From DATKZS01 sp035527835 [NCBI: bacterium] (GTDB taxonomy: Bacteria; RBG-13-61-14), in the NCBI GenBank assembly GCA_035527835.1, contig DATKZS010000103.1, forward strand, positions 6,183 through 70,182: DNA of 64,000 bases. Reading direction: 5' to 3'. The translations under genes were made by a program, and so were the position numbers. Shown in pieces: positions 51,399-60,650 of the stretch. The notes under the pieces are model-generated. The model had not been told where the DNA came from. It worked only from the letters and a program-made list of their open reading frames with translations, and made no database searches. Every line of letters starts with the position of its first letter. The first letter of the stretch is position 1.

Positions 51399-52796
51399 AT
51401 GAACGGGAAAATCAAAGGCGGCCGCTGCGTTATGATGCTGGTATTGCTCGCGGCCATGATCCTGTCCGCGCCGTCGTGGGCGGGGCCCAATTTCTGGACC
51501 GACGCGCCGGCCCGGGAAAACATCTCGCTCCCCTCATTCGCTCCGCTGGCGGAAAAGGCCATGCCCGCGGTGGTGACGGTTTATACCAAGAAGGAGGGCA
51601 AGGCCTACAATTTCTTCTTCGGCATGATGCCCTTTGTGCAGGAGGGCGCGGGCAGCGGGTTCATCATCTCGCCGGACGGCTACATCCTGACCAACAACCA
51701 CGTGGTCGCGGACGCCACCAGCTTCAAGGTGGTGGTTTACGGCAAGGACGAGAGGAAGGAGTACGACGCCAGGCTGGTGGGCAAGGACCCGGACATTGAC
51801 GTGGCCCTGATCAAGATTGACGCCGCCGGCCTGCCCTCCCTGCCGCTCGGCGACTCCGATGACCTGCGGGTGGGCGACTGGGTCGCCGCCATCGGCAGCC
51901 CGTTCAACTTCTCCCAGACCTTTACCGTCGGCGTGGTCTCGGCCAAGGGCCGACGCCTGGGACTCGGCAACTATGACGACTTCATCCAGACCGACGCCTC
52001 CATCAACGCCGGCAACTCCGGCGGCCCGCTCATCAACCTGCGCGGCGACGTGGCCGGCATCAACACCCTGATCGTCTCGCCCTCCGGCGGCAACGTCGGC
52101 ATCGGCTTTTCCACGCCCATCAACCTGGTCAAGATGGTCCTGCCCCAGCTCAAGGAATCGGGCAAGGTAACGAGAAGCTGGCTCGGGGTCTCGGTCGAGC
52201 CGGTGAGCACGGAGCTGGCCAAGGCGCGGGGACTGGACGGGCCCTTCGGCGCGCACGTGGTCGAGATCGTGATCGGCGGCCCCGCCGACGAGGCTGGCAT
52301 CCAGGTGGACGACATCATCACCGACTTCGACGGCCGCAAGATCAAGGACTCGGGCGACCTGCCCAAGCTGGTCTCAACCTACGGCGTCAGCAACCGGGCC
52401 AATGTCACCTGGCTCCACAAGGGAAAGGAGATCACCAAGGACATCGTGCTGGGAAAGCTGCCCGAGCTCGATGAGCGCAAAAACCTGAAGTCGCGCGGCG
52501 GGGTGTCCGCCGACAACGTCCTGGGAATCGGCGCCCGCGACCTCAACGACAATGACCGCCAGGCCCTGGCCATCCCCAATATCCAGGGCGTGCTCGTGGT
52601 CAAGGTCAACGGCGGCTCTCCCGCCCAGCAGAACGGGATTGAAGAAGGCGACGTGGTGGTCAAGATCAACAACACCGCCATCAGCAACATCGCCGACTTC
52701 AACCGCGCCCTCGACAAGCTCCATCCCGGAAGCTACGTCCGCATCAGCGTGCAAAGGGAACGCATCAGCATTACCAGGACCTTCAAGCTGCAATAA
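51399..52796 (+). CDS. HtrA/DegP-type periplasmic serine protease
   Basis: A 465-residue protein with a signal peptide (MMLVLLAAMILSAPSWA). The trypsin-like protease domain has the full triad: histidine in TNNHVVADA, aspartate in DIDVALIKID, and serine in AGNSGGPL. Two PDZ domains follow (~265-355 and ~370-460). It degrades or refolds damaged envelope proteins, useful where many heme proteins fold outside the membrane. The ATG at 51399 with AGGAG upstream is preferred to a GTG at 51390. Confidence 0.93.
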   Translation: MNGKIKGGRCVMMLVLLAAMILSAPSWAGPNFWTDAPARENISLPSFAPLAEKAMPAVVTVYTKKEGKAYNFFFGMMPFVQEGAGSGFIISPDGYILTNNHVVADATSFKVVVYGKDERKEYDARLVGKDPDIDVALIKIDAAGLPSLPLGDSDDLRVGDWVAAIGSPFNFSQTFTVGVVSAKGRRLGLGNYDDFIQTDASINAGNSGGPLINLRGDVAGINTLIVSPSGGNVGIGFSTPINLVKMVLPQLKESGKVTRSWLGVSVEPVSTELAKARGLDGPFGAHVVEIVIGGPADEAGIQVDDIITDFDGRKIKDSGDLPKLVSTYGVSNRANVTWLHKGKEITKDIVLGKLPELDERKNLKSRGGVSADNVLGIGARDLNDNDRQALAIPNIQGVLVVKVNGGSPAQQNGIEEGDVVVKINNTAISNIADFNRALDKLHPGSYVRISVQRERISITRTFKLQ

Positions 52797-52814
52797 CGCA
52801 AAGGCGCGGGAACT

Positions 52815-52908
52815 GGGGGGCTTGAGGCTTGGGGCTTGAGGCTTGAGACTTGAGACAGGAATGGCGCCCTCAGCCCCACGCCCCAAGCCTCAAGCCCCAC
52901 GCCTCACC
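52815..52908. repeat. Palindromic element, GCTTGAGG family (copy 2), at a convergent junction
   Basis: The left arm (52815-52855) has four CTTGAG-type units. The right arm (52871-52908) has inverted CAAGCCTC/CCCCACGCC units, with a short loop. It fills the space between the convergent protease and glycosyltransferase genes, and the latter's stop codon (52904-52906) is inside the right arm. It could be a two-way terminator. Confidence 0.8.
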
Positions 52909-54538
52909 CTCCCTGCTCCCTCAACGCCCGGACCACGGCCCGGCCCGGAATACCGTAGATGATCACCGACCCGCGCTCGACCATCCGCACCGGGAAGCGG
53001 TCCGCTGAAAAAATCCGGGCCAGCGCCTGGCTCAGCATTCCGTTGCCGTAGGCGATGTTGAAAATCCAGACCGTGGCGTCTTCCCGGACCGGCGCGGCCC
53101 GCGTGAGCTCCCTGAGACGCGCGAGCAGCTCGAGGCGGCCGGGAGAATTCCCCAGGTCCGTGTCAAAATAAAAAGTCACGCCCCGGTAGCGGGTCCGGGC
53201 CAGGCCCTCCGCCACCGGCTCCGCCGGCTCCGGCCACGCCGCGAACCGGAGGTAAGCTCCCGCCTGCGATGGGCACAGCACCAGATCGTCAGGCCCCGCC
53301 TGGCTCCGCAGGTAATCGAACGCCTGGTCGTACGCCGCCCGCGTGATCGTGAACTCCGTCTTCACCGCCTGTTCGCGGCCCCGTAAAAAATCGCTCTTGC
53401 CGTAGTTCATGCAGATCAGCAGTGTGGACAGAACCAGCAGAATGAGGCCGGCCCGGGACCAGACGCCGGAATCGGCGCGCGGCAACTCCCGCTTCTTCTC
53501 CTCCGGCGCGCGCTCCAATAATCGCGCGCCCGCCGCATAAATGAATTGCGCCGACGATCCCGCCAGGATCGCGGCGAAGGGGAAGAGGAACATGTCGTGC
53601 CGCGAGCCGTAGAGCGGGTAAAGGTCCAGGAGCGACAGCATGAGCGTGAGCAGGAACGCGAGAGCGGCCATGGCCGCCCATTCGCCGCGCCCGCTCCGGA
53701 GAAGCGCGTAAAAGCCGAACAGCGTGAGCGCCGCGGCCAGCGGCGCGATGCCCGGATGAAAAAGAAAAAAGAAGAGCGTATAGACGTGGCTCATCAGCGC
53801 GGCAGGACTGTGCGCCACCCCCGGAGCCAGATAACTCTCCATCCAGGATGCATGGGACGACGTGAGGTGTCTCAGGTGGAAAAAATAAAACACCGCCGCC
53901 AGCGCCGCCAGCGGCAGATGAAACAGCGACCACTCCAGGTACTCCCGCGCCGGACGACGCCGGAGAAGCAGCTTCAAGAACCACGTCCCGCCCACCGCCG
54001 CCGCCGCCAGAACCGCCGAGTAATGGAACGACAGCGCCGCCGCCATCGCCGCGACGTATCCCCACGCCTGGCCCCGGCGCCCGCCCTCCGCGTAAGCGCC
54101 ATACGACCACAGCGCCAGCGCCAGGAACAAACTAAGCGCCGCGTACGGCCGGATCACCTCCGACATCAGCACCGGCCCGTAGCCCAGCGCCGCCGCGGCC
54201 GCCATGGCCAGCCCCGACGCCGTCCCGCTCACCCGCCGCCCCAAAAAATAAAACACCACCGGAAGCAGAGCGCCCGGAGCGAGCGAAGAGGCCTTGAGGA
54301 AATAAATGTTGTGGCTGGCCATCAGCAGGTAATGCATCAGGAAAAAATGGAACGGCGGATGGGCCTGCGACAACGTCCCCCTGAAAACCGCCGCCGGGTC
54401 GGGACCGCCGGAGATCGCCAGGATCAAGGCCTCGTCCGGCGACAGGTAATAATTCCACAGGCCCCATACCCGGATGAACAGTCCCACCGCCGTGAGCCAG
54501 GCCAGGGACAGGGCCACAATATATCCATTCCGCTTCAT
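52904..54538 (-). CDS. Glycosyltransferase family 39/ArnT-like membrane protein
   Basis: A 544-residue protein with about ten or more transmembrane helices and a periplasmic-facing C-terminal part. The N-terminal loop has the acidic pair (YLSPDEALIL) and the FRGTLSQAHPPFHFFL segment typical of GT39-like enzymes that move a sugar from a lipid carrier to a protein or lipid. The ATG at 54538 gives a short basic N-terminus before the first helix; a start at 54568 is also possible. Acceptor and sugar are unknown. Confidence 0.78.
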   Translation of the reverse strand: MKRNGYIVALSLAWLTAVGLFIRVWGLWNYYLSPDEALILAISGGPDPAAVFRGTLSQAHPPFHFFLMHYLLMASHNIYFLKASSLAPGALLPVVFYFLGRRVSGTASGLAMAAAAALGYGPVLMSEVIRPYAALSLFLALALWSYGAYAEGGRRGQAWGYVAAMAAALSFHYSAVLAAAAVGGTWFLKLLLRRRPAREYLEWSLFHLPLAALAAVFYFFHLRHLTSSHASWMESYLAPGVAHSPAALMSHVYTLFFFLFHPGIAPLAAALTLFGFYALLRSGRGEWAAMAALAFLLTLMLSLLDLYPLYGSRHDMFLFPFAAILAGSSAQFIYAAGARLLERAPEEKKRELPRADSGVWSRAGLILLVLSTLLICMNYGKSDFLRGREQAVKTEFTITRAAYDQAFDYLRSQAGPDDLVLCPSQAGAYLRFAAWPEPAEPVAEGLARTRYRGVTFYFDTDLGNSPGRLELLARLRELTRAAPVREDATVWIFNIAYGNGMLSQALARIFSADRFPVRMVERGSVIIYGIPGRAVVRALREQGG

Positions 54539-54589
54539 GCGTTGTTTCAACCGCCGTACCGCGCGCACTGCAAAGCGCCGGAATGGCCC

Positions 54590-55450
54590 TCAGTCTTCAG
54601 TCTCGCCGGCGAATTCCCACTCGAACCCGACCGAGACCGCGTCGTGGTCGGACAGGGGCCGGCCTTTGCGGTCCGCGAAGCGCTCGGTCTCGACCTTGTA
54701 CGCGACCGGCCGGAGCGAAAGGCCCGCGCCGCTCCGGAACATGACGCGGTCAATCCTCTCACGCCCGCAGTTAAGCGCCCGGCAGGAATCGGTCAGGCCC
54801 TGGGAGGTCAGGATTTTATCGAGCAGCTCCAGGTTTTCCGCGCGCTTCGGACTGAGGTTCCAGTCGCCCGCCAGGATGACCGCCCGTCCCGCCGAGCGCG
54901 CGGCCAGGGCGGTGATCAACTGGTCCATCTCCGCGGCCCGCGCCGCCAGGTCGCCCTCCGCCCCGCCCGCGTCAAAGTGCAGGTTGTAGACCTCGAGGAA
55001 CACGCCCGGCGCGAGCTCGTGCGCCGCCACGGAGAAACCCTTGGGGGTAAGACAGTCGCTGCCGGAATCGAGATGGCCGTGGCAGGCCTCCCACGCGGCA
55101 TGCTCGACCGCGCCCATGGGGAAGCGGGAAAAGCGCGCCAGCCCGTCGCCGAAAATCCCGGAACGGCTCCGCCCCGAGTAATAGGGATGATCGTCTTGCG
55201 ACCGCAGGTCCCGGCCGTAAACAAAGTCTTCCTGCACCACCACGATGTCAAAAGCGGAGAGGCGCGGGCTGATCATTTTCGAATACCACAAAGGATGAGA
55301 TTGCGAAATGCCCTCCGGAAGGCCGGCCACGTTGTAGGTCAGGATGGTGAAACTCCCCGACCGCGGCGCCGCTCCCTTTAAGCACGGGGCCAGAATGAGA
55401 CCGGCCAAGACCGAAGCGACGGCCAGAACGCGGCGGGCCGTTAGCGGCAT
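54590..55450 (-). CDS. Exported endonuclease/exonuclease/phosphatase-family protein
   Basis: A 286-residue protein with a signal peptide (VLAVASVLAGLILAPCLKGA) and a DNase I-like fold. Motifs are ILTYNVAGLPEG, VVVQEDF, VYNLHFDAG, ILAGDWNLS and the C-terminal LSDHDAVSVGF, supplying the catalytic Asp/His set. Relatives include secreted nucleases, sphingomyelinase-like and inositol-phosphate phosphatases. The substrate is unclear. GGGGAGGG precedes the ATG at 55450. It lies 37 bases after the dehydrogenase pair in the same direction. Confidence 0.83.
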   Translation of the reverse strand: MPLTARRVLAVASVLAGLILAPCLKGAAPRSGSFTILTYNVAGLPEGISQSHPLWYSKMISPRLSAFDIVVVQEDFVYGRDLRSQDDHPYYSGRSRSGIFGDGLARFSRFPMGAVEHAAWEACHGHLDSGSDCLTPKGFSVAAHELAPGVFLEVYNLHFDAGGAEGDLAARAAEMDQLITALAARSAGRAVILAGDWNLSPKRAENLELLDKILTSQGLTDSCRALNCGRERIDRVMFRSGAGLSLRPVAYKVETERFADRKGRPLSDHDAVSVGFEWEFAGETED

Positions 55451-55487
55451 GATGAATCCCTCCCCGATTTTCTCCGGCGCCATGACG

Positions 55488-56741
55488 CTAATTCCCGGTG
55501 AAGTCGAAGACGGCCTTGACCGCGCCCGACCCGGACTTGTCCGCCAGCGCGTCAAACGCATCCTGAAAGCGCTCGAGCCGGAACTTGTGCGTGACCAGGG
55601 AGGCCGGGTCGAGCCTCCCGGCCTGGAGAAAGTCCAGGTAAAACTCGAACCCGTGCGCGCGCCGGCCCGCGAAGTGTTCCATGGCGAACGCGTTCGACCC
55701 GATGATCTCAAGCTCCTTGAAATAATGCGGCGTGTTCTCGCACCGCGCCGGCGTGGAAACCCCCGTGAACACCAGCCGCCCCCGGCACCGCAAAAACCTC
55801 ATGCCGGCCTCCAGGCTGGCCGCGCTCCCGATGGTGTCTATGATCCCGTCCACCCCGTCCATGGCCCACTTCGAGCCCTGGTAAGGCGTGTACAGCTCCG
55901 CCCCCGTGTGCTCCGCGACCTCCTCCACCAGCGCCGCGCCGCTGCTTGTAAATACCCGCTCCGCCCCCAGCTTTAACGCCAGCTCCTTCTGAAAACCATG
56001 GCGGCCCACCGCCAGCACCCTTTTAACGCCGAAAATATTTTTCAAGCACATGACGGTGGCCAGCCCGATCACCCCGAGCCCGTAAACCAGCACCACCGCC
56101 TCCGGCGCCGGCTCGAGCGCGAGGCACGAGTGGAACGCCACCGCAAACGGGTCCGCCAGCACCGCCGCCTCGAAGCTCACGCCCTCCGGCGCCACGAAGC
56201 ACTGCGACTCGTGCACCGCGACATAAGGCGCGAAGCCGCCGAAGCCGGTGGCCACCCCGAGGTGCATTCCGGCCGGGAGCGCGCCGCGCCTGAAGTTATG
56301 GCAGTGCGTGTAATCTCCCGCCGCGCACCGCGCGCACACCGGACGGATTCCGCGTGGAGCGCACGAGAGCCACGGGCTGATGGCCACCCGGTCGCCCGCC
56401 TTTACCCGGCTGACCCCGGGCCCCGCGGTCTCCACCGTGCCCACCGCCTCGTGCCCCATGATCTGCGGGAAGCTGATGAAACTCCGGAGCGGATTGTCCG
56501 CCGCGCCCGACAGCGTCAGCTCCATCATGTCGCTCCCGCAAATCCCGCAGTACGCCGTCCGCACCAGCGCCCAGTCGTCCGCCGGCAGCCCCGGCACCGG
56601 CACCTGCTTGATCCCCACCGGACCGCCCGGCTTCCAATGCCCGCCCGGAGACAGATACCCGCGCAGCTTGGAGACGGCGAGCCTGGCCAGGCTGAACTCG
56701 AACACCAGCGCCGGCATGGTCTTCCCCGTGCCCTGGCTCAT
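55488..56741 (-). CDS. Zinc-dependent alcohol dehydrogenase-like protein (second of a pair)
   Basis: A 417-residue medium-chain dehydrogenase. It has the catalytic zinc site YCGICGSD and GHEAVG, structural-zinc-like cysteines in the C-ARCAAGDYTHC region, and a Rossmann NAD(P) site near VLVYGLGVIGLATV. It oxidises or reduces an alcohol/aldehyde or ketone of unknown identity. The start overlaps the upstream paralogue by 4 bases. The unusual ~45-residue N-terminal extension (LARLAVSKLRGYL) is shared by both copies. Confidence 0.85.
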   Translation of the reverse strand: MSQGTGKTMPALVFEFSLARLAVSKLRGYLSPGGHWKPGGPVGIKQVPVPGLPADDWALVRTAYCGICGSDMMELTLSGAADNPLRSFISFPQIMGHEAVGTVETAGPGVSRVKAGDRVAISPWLSCAPRGIRPVCARCAAGDYTHCHNFRRGALPAGMHLGVATGFGGFAPYVAVHESQCFVAPEGVSFEAAVLADPFAVAFHSCLALEPAPEAVVLVYGLGVIGLATVMCLKNIFGVKRVLAVGRHGFQKELALKLGAERVFTSSGAALVEEVAEHTGAELYTPYQGSKWAMDGVDGIIDTIGSAASLEAGMRFLRCRGRLVFTGVSTPARCENTPHYFKELEIIGSNAFAMEHFAGRRAHGFEFYLDFLQAGRLDPASLVTHKFRLERFQDAFDALADKSGSGAVKAVFDFTGN

Positions 56742-58015
56742 GGCCGCCTCCCCGGGTCCGGGAACGCAAACACCACCTTGACCGCCCGCGCCTTCTTCTG
56801 CTCGTGCGCAACGGCCAGCGCGTCCTTGTAATCCGCGAGCGGGAACTGGTGCGTCACCATGAGCGACGGATCAACCCGGCCCTCCGTGAGGAATCGGAAG
56901 TAATGATAATACGAGTGCTCGCGCCGGCCCTCGAATTCCTCGACGGCAAAGGCGTTGCTCCCGATGATCCGGAGGTCCTTGAAATACCACGGCGTCCACT
57001 CGAACCGCGCCGGCTTGGCCACCCCCGTAACCACGATCGCGCCCGCCAGCGGCCGGCCGTCCCCGTCCCTCGTCCGCGCCTTCACGATCCGCACCCCGGT
57101 CTCCAGCGTCTCCCGGGACGCCACCGTGTCGAACAGGTAATCCACGCCCTCGATCAGCCACGGCCGCTCCCGCTTGAACGCGTAAACCTCGCTGCCCGTG
57201 AACTCCGCGACCCGCTCCACCACCGCGCGCGCCGGCCATGCCGGGAGCACCAGGTCGGCCCCGAACTTTTGCGCCATCTGGGCCTGGTGCGGGAACGCCG
57301 CGATGGCGATGACCTTGACCTCGGCAAACACCCTTTTCAGGATGTGCACCGTGAGCAGGCCCAGGTTGCCGCACCCGTAAACCGCGCACACCGACCCGGG
57401 CCGCGGCCGGACCTTGAGAACCGAGTGGAACGCCACCGAGAACGGGTCCGCCAGCACCGCCTGCTCCCAGGTGACGTGGTCGGGGATGGGCACGGCCATG
57501 CTCTCGTGCGCGGGCGCCAGCTCCGCGAAGCCGCCGGTGGCGTCCGAGCTGTTGCCGGTGTGGATGCCCGGCGTGATCGCGCCCTTGGTGAAGTTGCGGC
57601 ACTGCGTGTTGTTGCCCGCGGCGCAGGCCGGGCACGGCGGATCAATCCCCCGCACCGCGCACGACAGCCACGGGTTCAGCGCCACCCGGTCGCCCGGCTG
57701 CACCCGCTTGACCGCCGGCCCCGTCCGCTCCACGTGGCCCACAACCTCGTGACCCAGCACCTGCGGCCACGAGATCACCGCCGTCATCGGGTTGTCCCGG
57801 TTCCCGTCCAGGAACACCTGCTTGTGGTCGCTGCCGCAGATGCCGCAGTAGCGCGGCCGGATCACCAGCCAGTCGTCCCCCATCAGGCGCGGCTCCGGGA
57901 TCTCCGCGTAAGACAGGAACCCGAGCCGCGTCATGTAACCCCGCGGCCCCAACAGCCCCGCCAGCCGGCCCATCGCCAGCCGCGGCAGGCTGTATTTAAA
58001 CACCACCGCTTTCAT
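56738..58015 (-). CDS. Zinc-dependent alcohol dehydrogenase-like protein (first of a pair)
   Basis: A 425-residue paralogue of the next gene with matching motifs: RYCGICGSD, GHEVVG, PCPACAAGNNTQC, and the nucleotide site VYGCGNLGLLTV. A conserved late stretch (FKDLRIIGSNAFAVEEFEGR) is nearly the same in both. The ATG at 58015 is preferred to a GTG at 58027. The tandem pair, translationally coupled, may form a hetero-oligomer or act on successive substrates. Confidence 0.85.
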   Translation of the reverse strand: MKAVVFKYSLPRLAMGRLAGLLGPRGYMTRLGFLSYAEIPEPRLMGDDWLVIRPRYCGICGSDHKQVFLDGNRDNPMTAVISWPQVLGHEVVGHVERTGPAVKRVQPGDRVALNPWLSCAVRGIDPPCPACAAGNNTQCRNFTKGAITPGIHTGNSSDATGGFAELAPAHESMAVPIPDHVTWEQAVLADPFSVAFHSVLKVRPRPGSVCAVYGCGNLGLLTVHILKRVFAEVKVIAIAAFPHQAQMAQKFGADLVLPAWPARAVVERVAEFTGSEVYAFKRERPWLIEGVDYLFDTVASRETLETGVRIVKARTRDGDGRPLAGAIVVTGVAKPARFEWTPWYFKDLRIIGSNAFAVEEFEGRREHSYYHYFRFLTEGRVDPSLMVTHQFPLADYKDALAVAHEQKKARAVKVVFAFPDPGRRP

Positions 58016-58030
58016 GACCGATGACACAGA

Positions 58031-58086
58031 GGTGGGCGGGACACCATGGTCCCGCGGCCGCCCGACAGGAGTGTCGAGCCCGCCAC
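58031..58086. repeat. Palindromic GACAGGAGTGTC repeat (copy 2)
   Basis: GGTGGGCGGGACACCATGGT then CCCGACAGGAGTGTCGAGCC, enclosed by GGTGG and CCAC ends, with the same hairpin order as 23568-23617. It lies just upstream of the dehydrogenase pair. Confidence 0.6.
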
Positions 58087-58219
58087 ATAAATTGCGTCCC
58101 CTTGGGCAATTGGATCATAACAGCAACCGATGCGGGCATCAATGGAGGTTCGGGAACAGTAATCCCCTCAGAGGAGATGAGAGATTTGCAGATAGGTCAT
58201 TGCCGCCGCGCGGCCGGCC

Positions 58220-58570
58220 TCAGCTTGACGATGCGGAGGCCCCCGCCTTTTTAGAGGAGCTATCCTTATCGGATGAACTGCCGGCCGATGAATCCTTGGC
58301 CGTTTCCTTGGCCGGCGACGTATCGCTCTTCTCGCCGTGGTCGGATTTTTCTCCGGGCTTGGCCTTGCCGTTGCCGCCGTTGCCGCCCTTGGCGCGGCCG
58401 TAATCGGTCGTGTACCAGCCGGAGCCCTTGAGTTGGAACGACGACTCGCTGATCAGCTTCTTGACCTTGCGCTTGCCGCACTTCGGACAGCGCGCGAGCG
58501 GCTTTTCGGTGATGCCCTGCACCACCTCGATAACGCCGCAACTCGGACATTCATACTCATAGATCGGCAT
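58220..58570 (-). CDS. FmdB-type zinc-ribbon protein
   Basis: A 116-residue protein with an N-terminal FmdB-family zinc ribbon: [12 protein letters not shown], then CPKCG 19 residues later. The long tail is rich in serine, lysine, glycine and acidic residues. The family is a putative regulatory zinc ribbon (CxxC...CxxC). AAGGGGTG lies before the ATG at 58570. The function of the low-complexity tail is unknown. Confidence 0.9.
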   Translation of the reverse strand: MPIYEYECPSCGVIEVVQGITEKPLARCPKCGKRKVKKLISESSFQLKGSGWYTTDYGRAKGGNGGNGKAKPGEKSDHGEKSDTSPAKETAKDSSAGSSSDKDSSSKKAGASASSS

Positions 58571-58788
58571 CGCACACCCCTTCAAACCCGCCCATTAGCG
58601 GCTTGGCACTCCCTTCTCCGGAGTGCCATCCCTGGGCAACTACACGATTTTCTATTGTTAATTATAATCACCCTTGCCCTTAAGTCAACCCCGATCGACC
58701 CGCTGCCGCTTTGGGGTGCAGGCCAGAGCCCCGCACCACAATATCCGCTGCTTTGACTGGCGCGCAGTCTGTAATAGACTGAAAGCCG

Positions 58789-60108
58789 ATGAGGATGAGC
58801 CGCAAAAAAACGTTGTGCCTGATAACGGCCCTGGCCGCGGCCCTGGTTTTCTGCGCGGCTGGTTCCGTTTCCGCCGGCCCGCTCCTGGAGAAGGCGCTGG
58901 CGTATGACGAGCACTATCAGGCATATCACAGTCCCGGCCTGGGCGGGGCGGTGGAGGTCCAGTTTACCGACGACTCGCTCACCGTAGCCAAGCGCTATAC
59001 CGGCATCGGCGACTCGACCGTGCACACCGGCGCTTACCTGGCCGCCGAGGCCTTCCGCTACGCCGCCACCCATGACCCGGAGGCCAAAGCCAACGCCCTG
59101 CGCGCCGCTTCCGCGCTGCACCACCACCTGCGCATTACCGGCAAGCCCGGCTTCATCGCGCGTTACGCCGGCCCCGCGGAGCCGCCATTCCTCGCCTCCC
59201 GCGAATCCTGCCTCGATAAGCCCCGCTGCCACCTGGTGGACGGCGGGACCTACGGCGGCCACTTCTGGCTCGGCGACACCAGCCGCGACCAGTACGACGG
59301 CTGGTTCTTCGGAAACGGAATCGCCTACAGCCTGATTGACGACCCCGCACTCCGCGCCATGATCCGCGCCGACGTGAAGGAGGTGATTGACGCGCTCTTC
59401 GCCACCGGCTGGCACATCATGGACGTGGACGGCTTGATGACCGGCGCCGGCTCGGTCGCGTTCAACCCGGCCTTCCAGATGGGCTGGGAAGCCGTGGCCA
59501 TGGAGGCCATCAACGAGCCCAAGTATCGGGACCGCTACCGCCGCGACGCCGACGCCCTGCTCCCGTTGGTGGCCGCGTCCTTCCTCGAAATCCCCGGCCA
59601 CCACTGCTCCCAGTATTACGCCGTCATGTTCTTCCACCGCACCGCCTACAACATCGCCCGCCTCGACCCGTCGCCCACCCGCCGGCGGCTCTTCGCGCTC
59701 GATTTCAAGGAGCTGGTCCGGCCCTTCACCAGGGGCGCCGACAACGTCTTCTTCGATTACGTGTACATGGCCGTCGCCCATGACCCTGACCCCGCGGTCA
59801 TCCGGCGCGGCCGCGAAGCGCTCGCCCTCTTCCCCGAGCCGCCCAACCGCCGCATCTGCCGCGAGCCGCCGCCCGAGCGCGAGTGCGCCCTCTGCGCCCT
59901 GCTCTCCGCGATGGGCCGGGGCGAGCCCAGCGCCGTAAAACCGTACCCCATCGAGCAGCAGTGCTCCACCGACTTTCTGTGGCAGCGCTCGCCCTACGTC
60001 ATGCACTGCTGCGCCCGGACCGACCTTGCCCACGTCTATCCCGGCATAGACTTCATGCTCGCCTACTGGATGGGCCGCTATCACGGCTTCATCGACTCCA
60101 ACGACTGA
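58789..60108 (+). CDS. Secreted helical hypothetical protein
   Basis: A 439-residue protein with a signal peptide (LITALAAALVFCAAGSVSAG) and an all-helical body reminiscent of six-hairpin (alpha/alpha) toroid proteins. GIGDSTVHTGAYLAAEAFRY, the conserved-looking DGGTYGGHFWLGDTSRDQYD and a cysteine-rich end (YVMHCCARTDLAHVYPG) are notable. Such folds include glycosidases and lyases, but no catalytic assignment is justified. It has no SD-strong start and overlaps the end of the convergent regulator gene by 28 bases. Confidence 0.6.
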   Translation: MRMSRKKTLCLITALAAALVFCAAGSVSAGPLLEKALAYDEHYQAYHSPGLGGAVEVQFTDDSLTVAKRYTGIGDSTVHTGAYLAAEAFRYAATHDPEAKANALRAASALHHHLRITGKPGFIARYAGPAEPPFLASRESCLDKPRCHLVDGGTYGGHFWLGDTSRDQYDGWFFGNGIAYSLIDDPALRAMIRADVKEVIDALFATGWHIMDVDGLMTGAGSVAFNPAFQMGWEAVAMEAINEPKYRDRYRRDADALLPLVAASFLEIPGHHCSQYYAVMFFHRTAYNIARLDPSPTRRRLFALDFKELVRPFTRGADNVFFDYVYMAVAHDPDPAVIRRGREALALFPEPPNRRICREPPPERECALCALLSAMGRGEPSAVKPYPIEQQCSTDFLWQRSPYVMHCCARTDLAHVYPGIDFMLAYWMGRYHGFIDSND

Positions 60109-60590
60109 AGGAACTGCTCCACGTCCACCGGCGCGAGCGTCTCGTCGCTGAAGCCGGCGCTTCTCAGGTCGCTCTGGGACCTCTTTTGGGCCTCCCTCTT
60201 GAATTGCTCGTCCAGGACCTGGTTCACGGCCCGGCCGAACATTTTTTCCTTCTTGAAATCGTAGCCGTTGACCGGCGCCACCTCCGCAACGCGCAGCATC
60301 TGGTAACAACCGGCGATGTTGCGGCGCCCGTCTCCCGCTATCCTCGTCACGTAGCCCAGCTTGATCAGGTCTTTCAATCCGTGGCTTACCGTGTCCCGGG
60401 CCAGCCCCGTCATGGACACGAGCTCGCGATGGGAGACGGCGGAGAAGTTTACGAACGTGATGTTTCTGGTGAGCAGCGCTGCCCACACCGCGAAGGCCCT
60501 GGCCTTAAGCCTGGGCCACGCCGGGTCCTCGAAGTAACGGACCAGCGTCTCCCTGATTCCAAAACCGTGAACATTCGCATCGTTAAGCAT
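60081..60590 (-). CDS. Winged-helix DNA-binding protein
   Basis: A 169-residue protein with a helix-turn-helix/winged-helix domain at ~30-100: ARAFAVWAALLTRN, FSAVSHRELVSMTGLARDTV, LIKLGYVTRIAGDGRRNIAG. A charged helical tail follows. AAGGAGGT lies 6 bases before the ATG at 60590. The fold fits transcription factors of the helix-turn-helix 36 or MarR-like type. Four 22-base direct repeats upstream (60651-60738) are a plausible binding array. It is probably an autoregulator; a plasmid-style replication initiator is an alternative, without other support. Confidence 0.65.
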   Translation of the reverse strand: MLNDANVHGFGIRETLVRYFEDPAWPRLKARAFAVWAALLTRNITFVNFSAVSHRELVSMTGLARDTVSHGLKDLIKLGYVTRIAGDGRRNIAGCYQMLRVAEVAPVNGYDFKKEKMFGRAVNQVLDEQFKREAQKRSQSDLRSAGFSDETLAPVDVEQFLQSLESMKP

Positions 60591-60650
60591 CCCGTACCTC
60601 CTTGTGGCCTGAAATCTGCGGCCTAAAAAAGGCCGCCCGCGGCCTGGACC

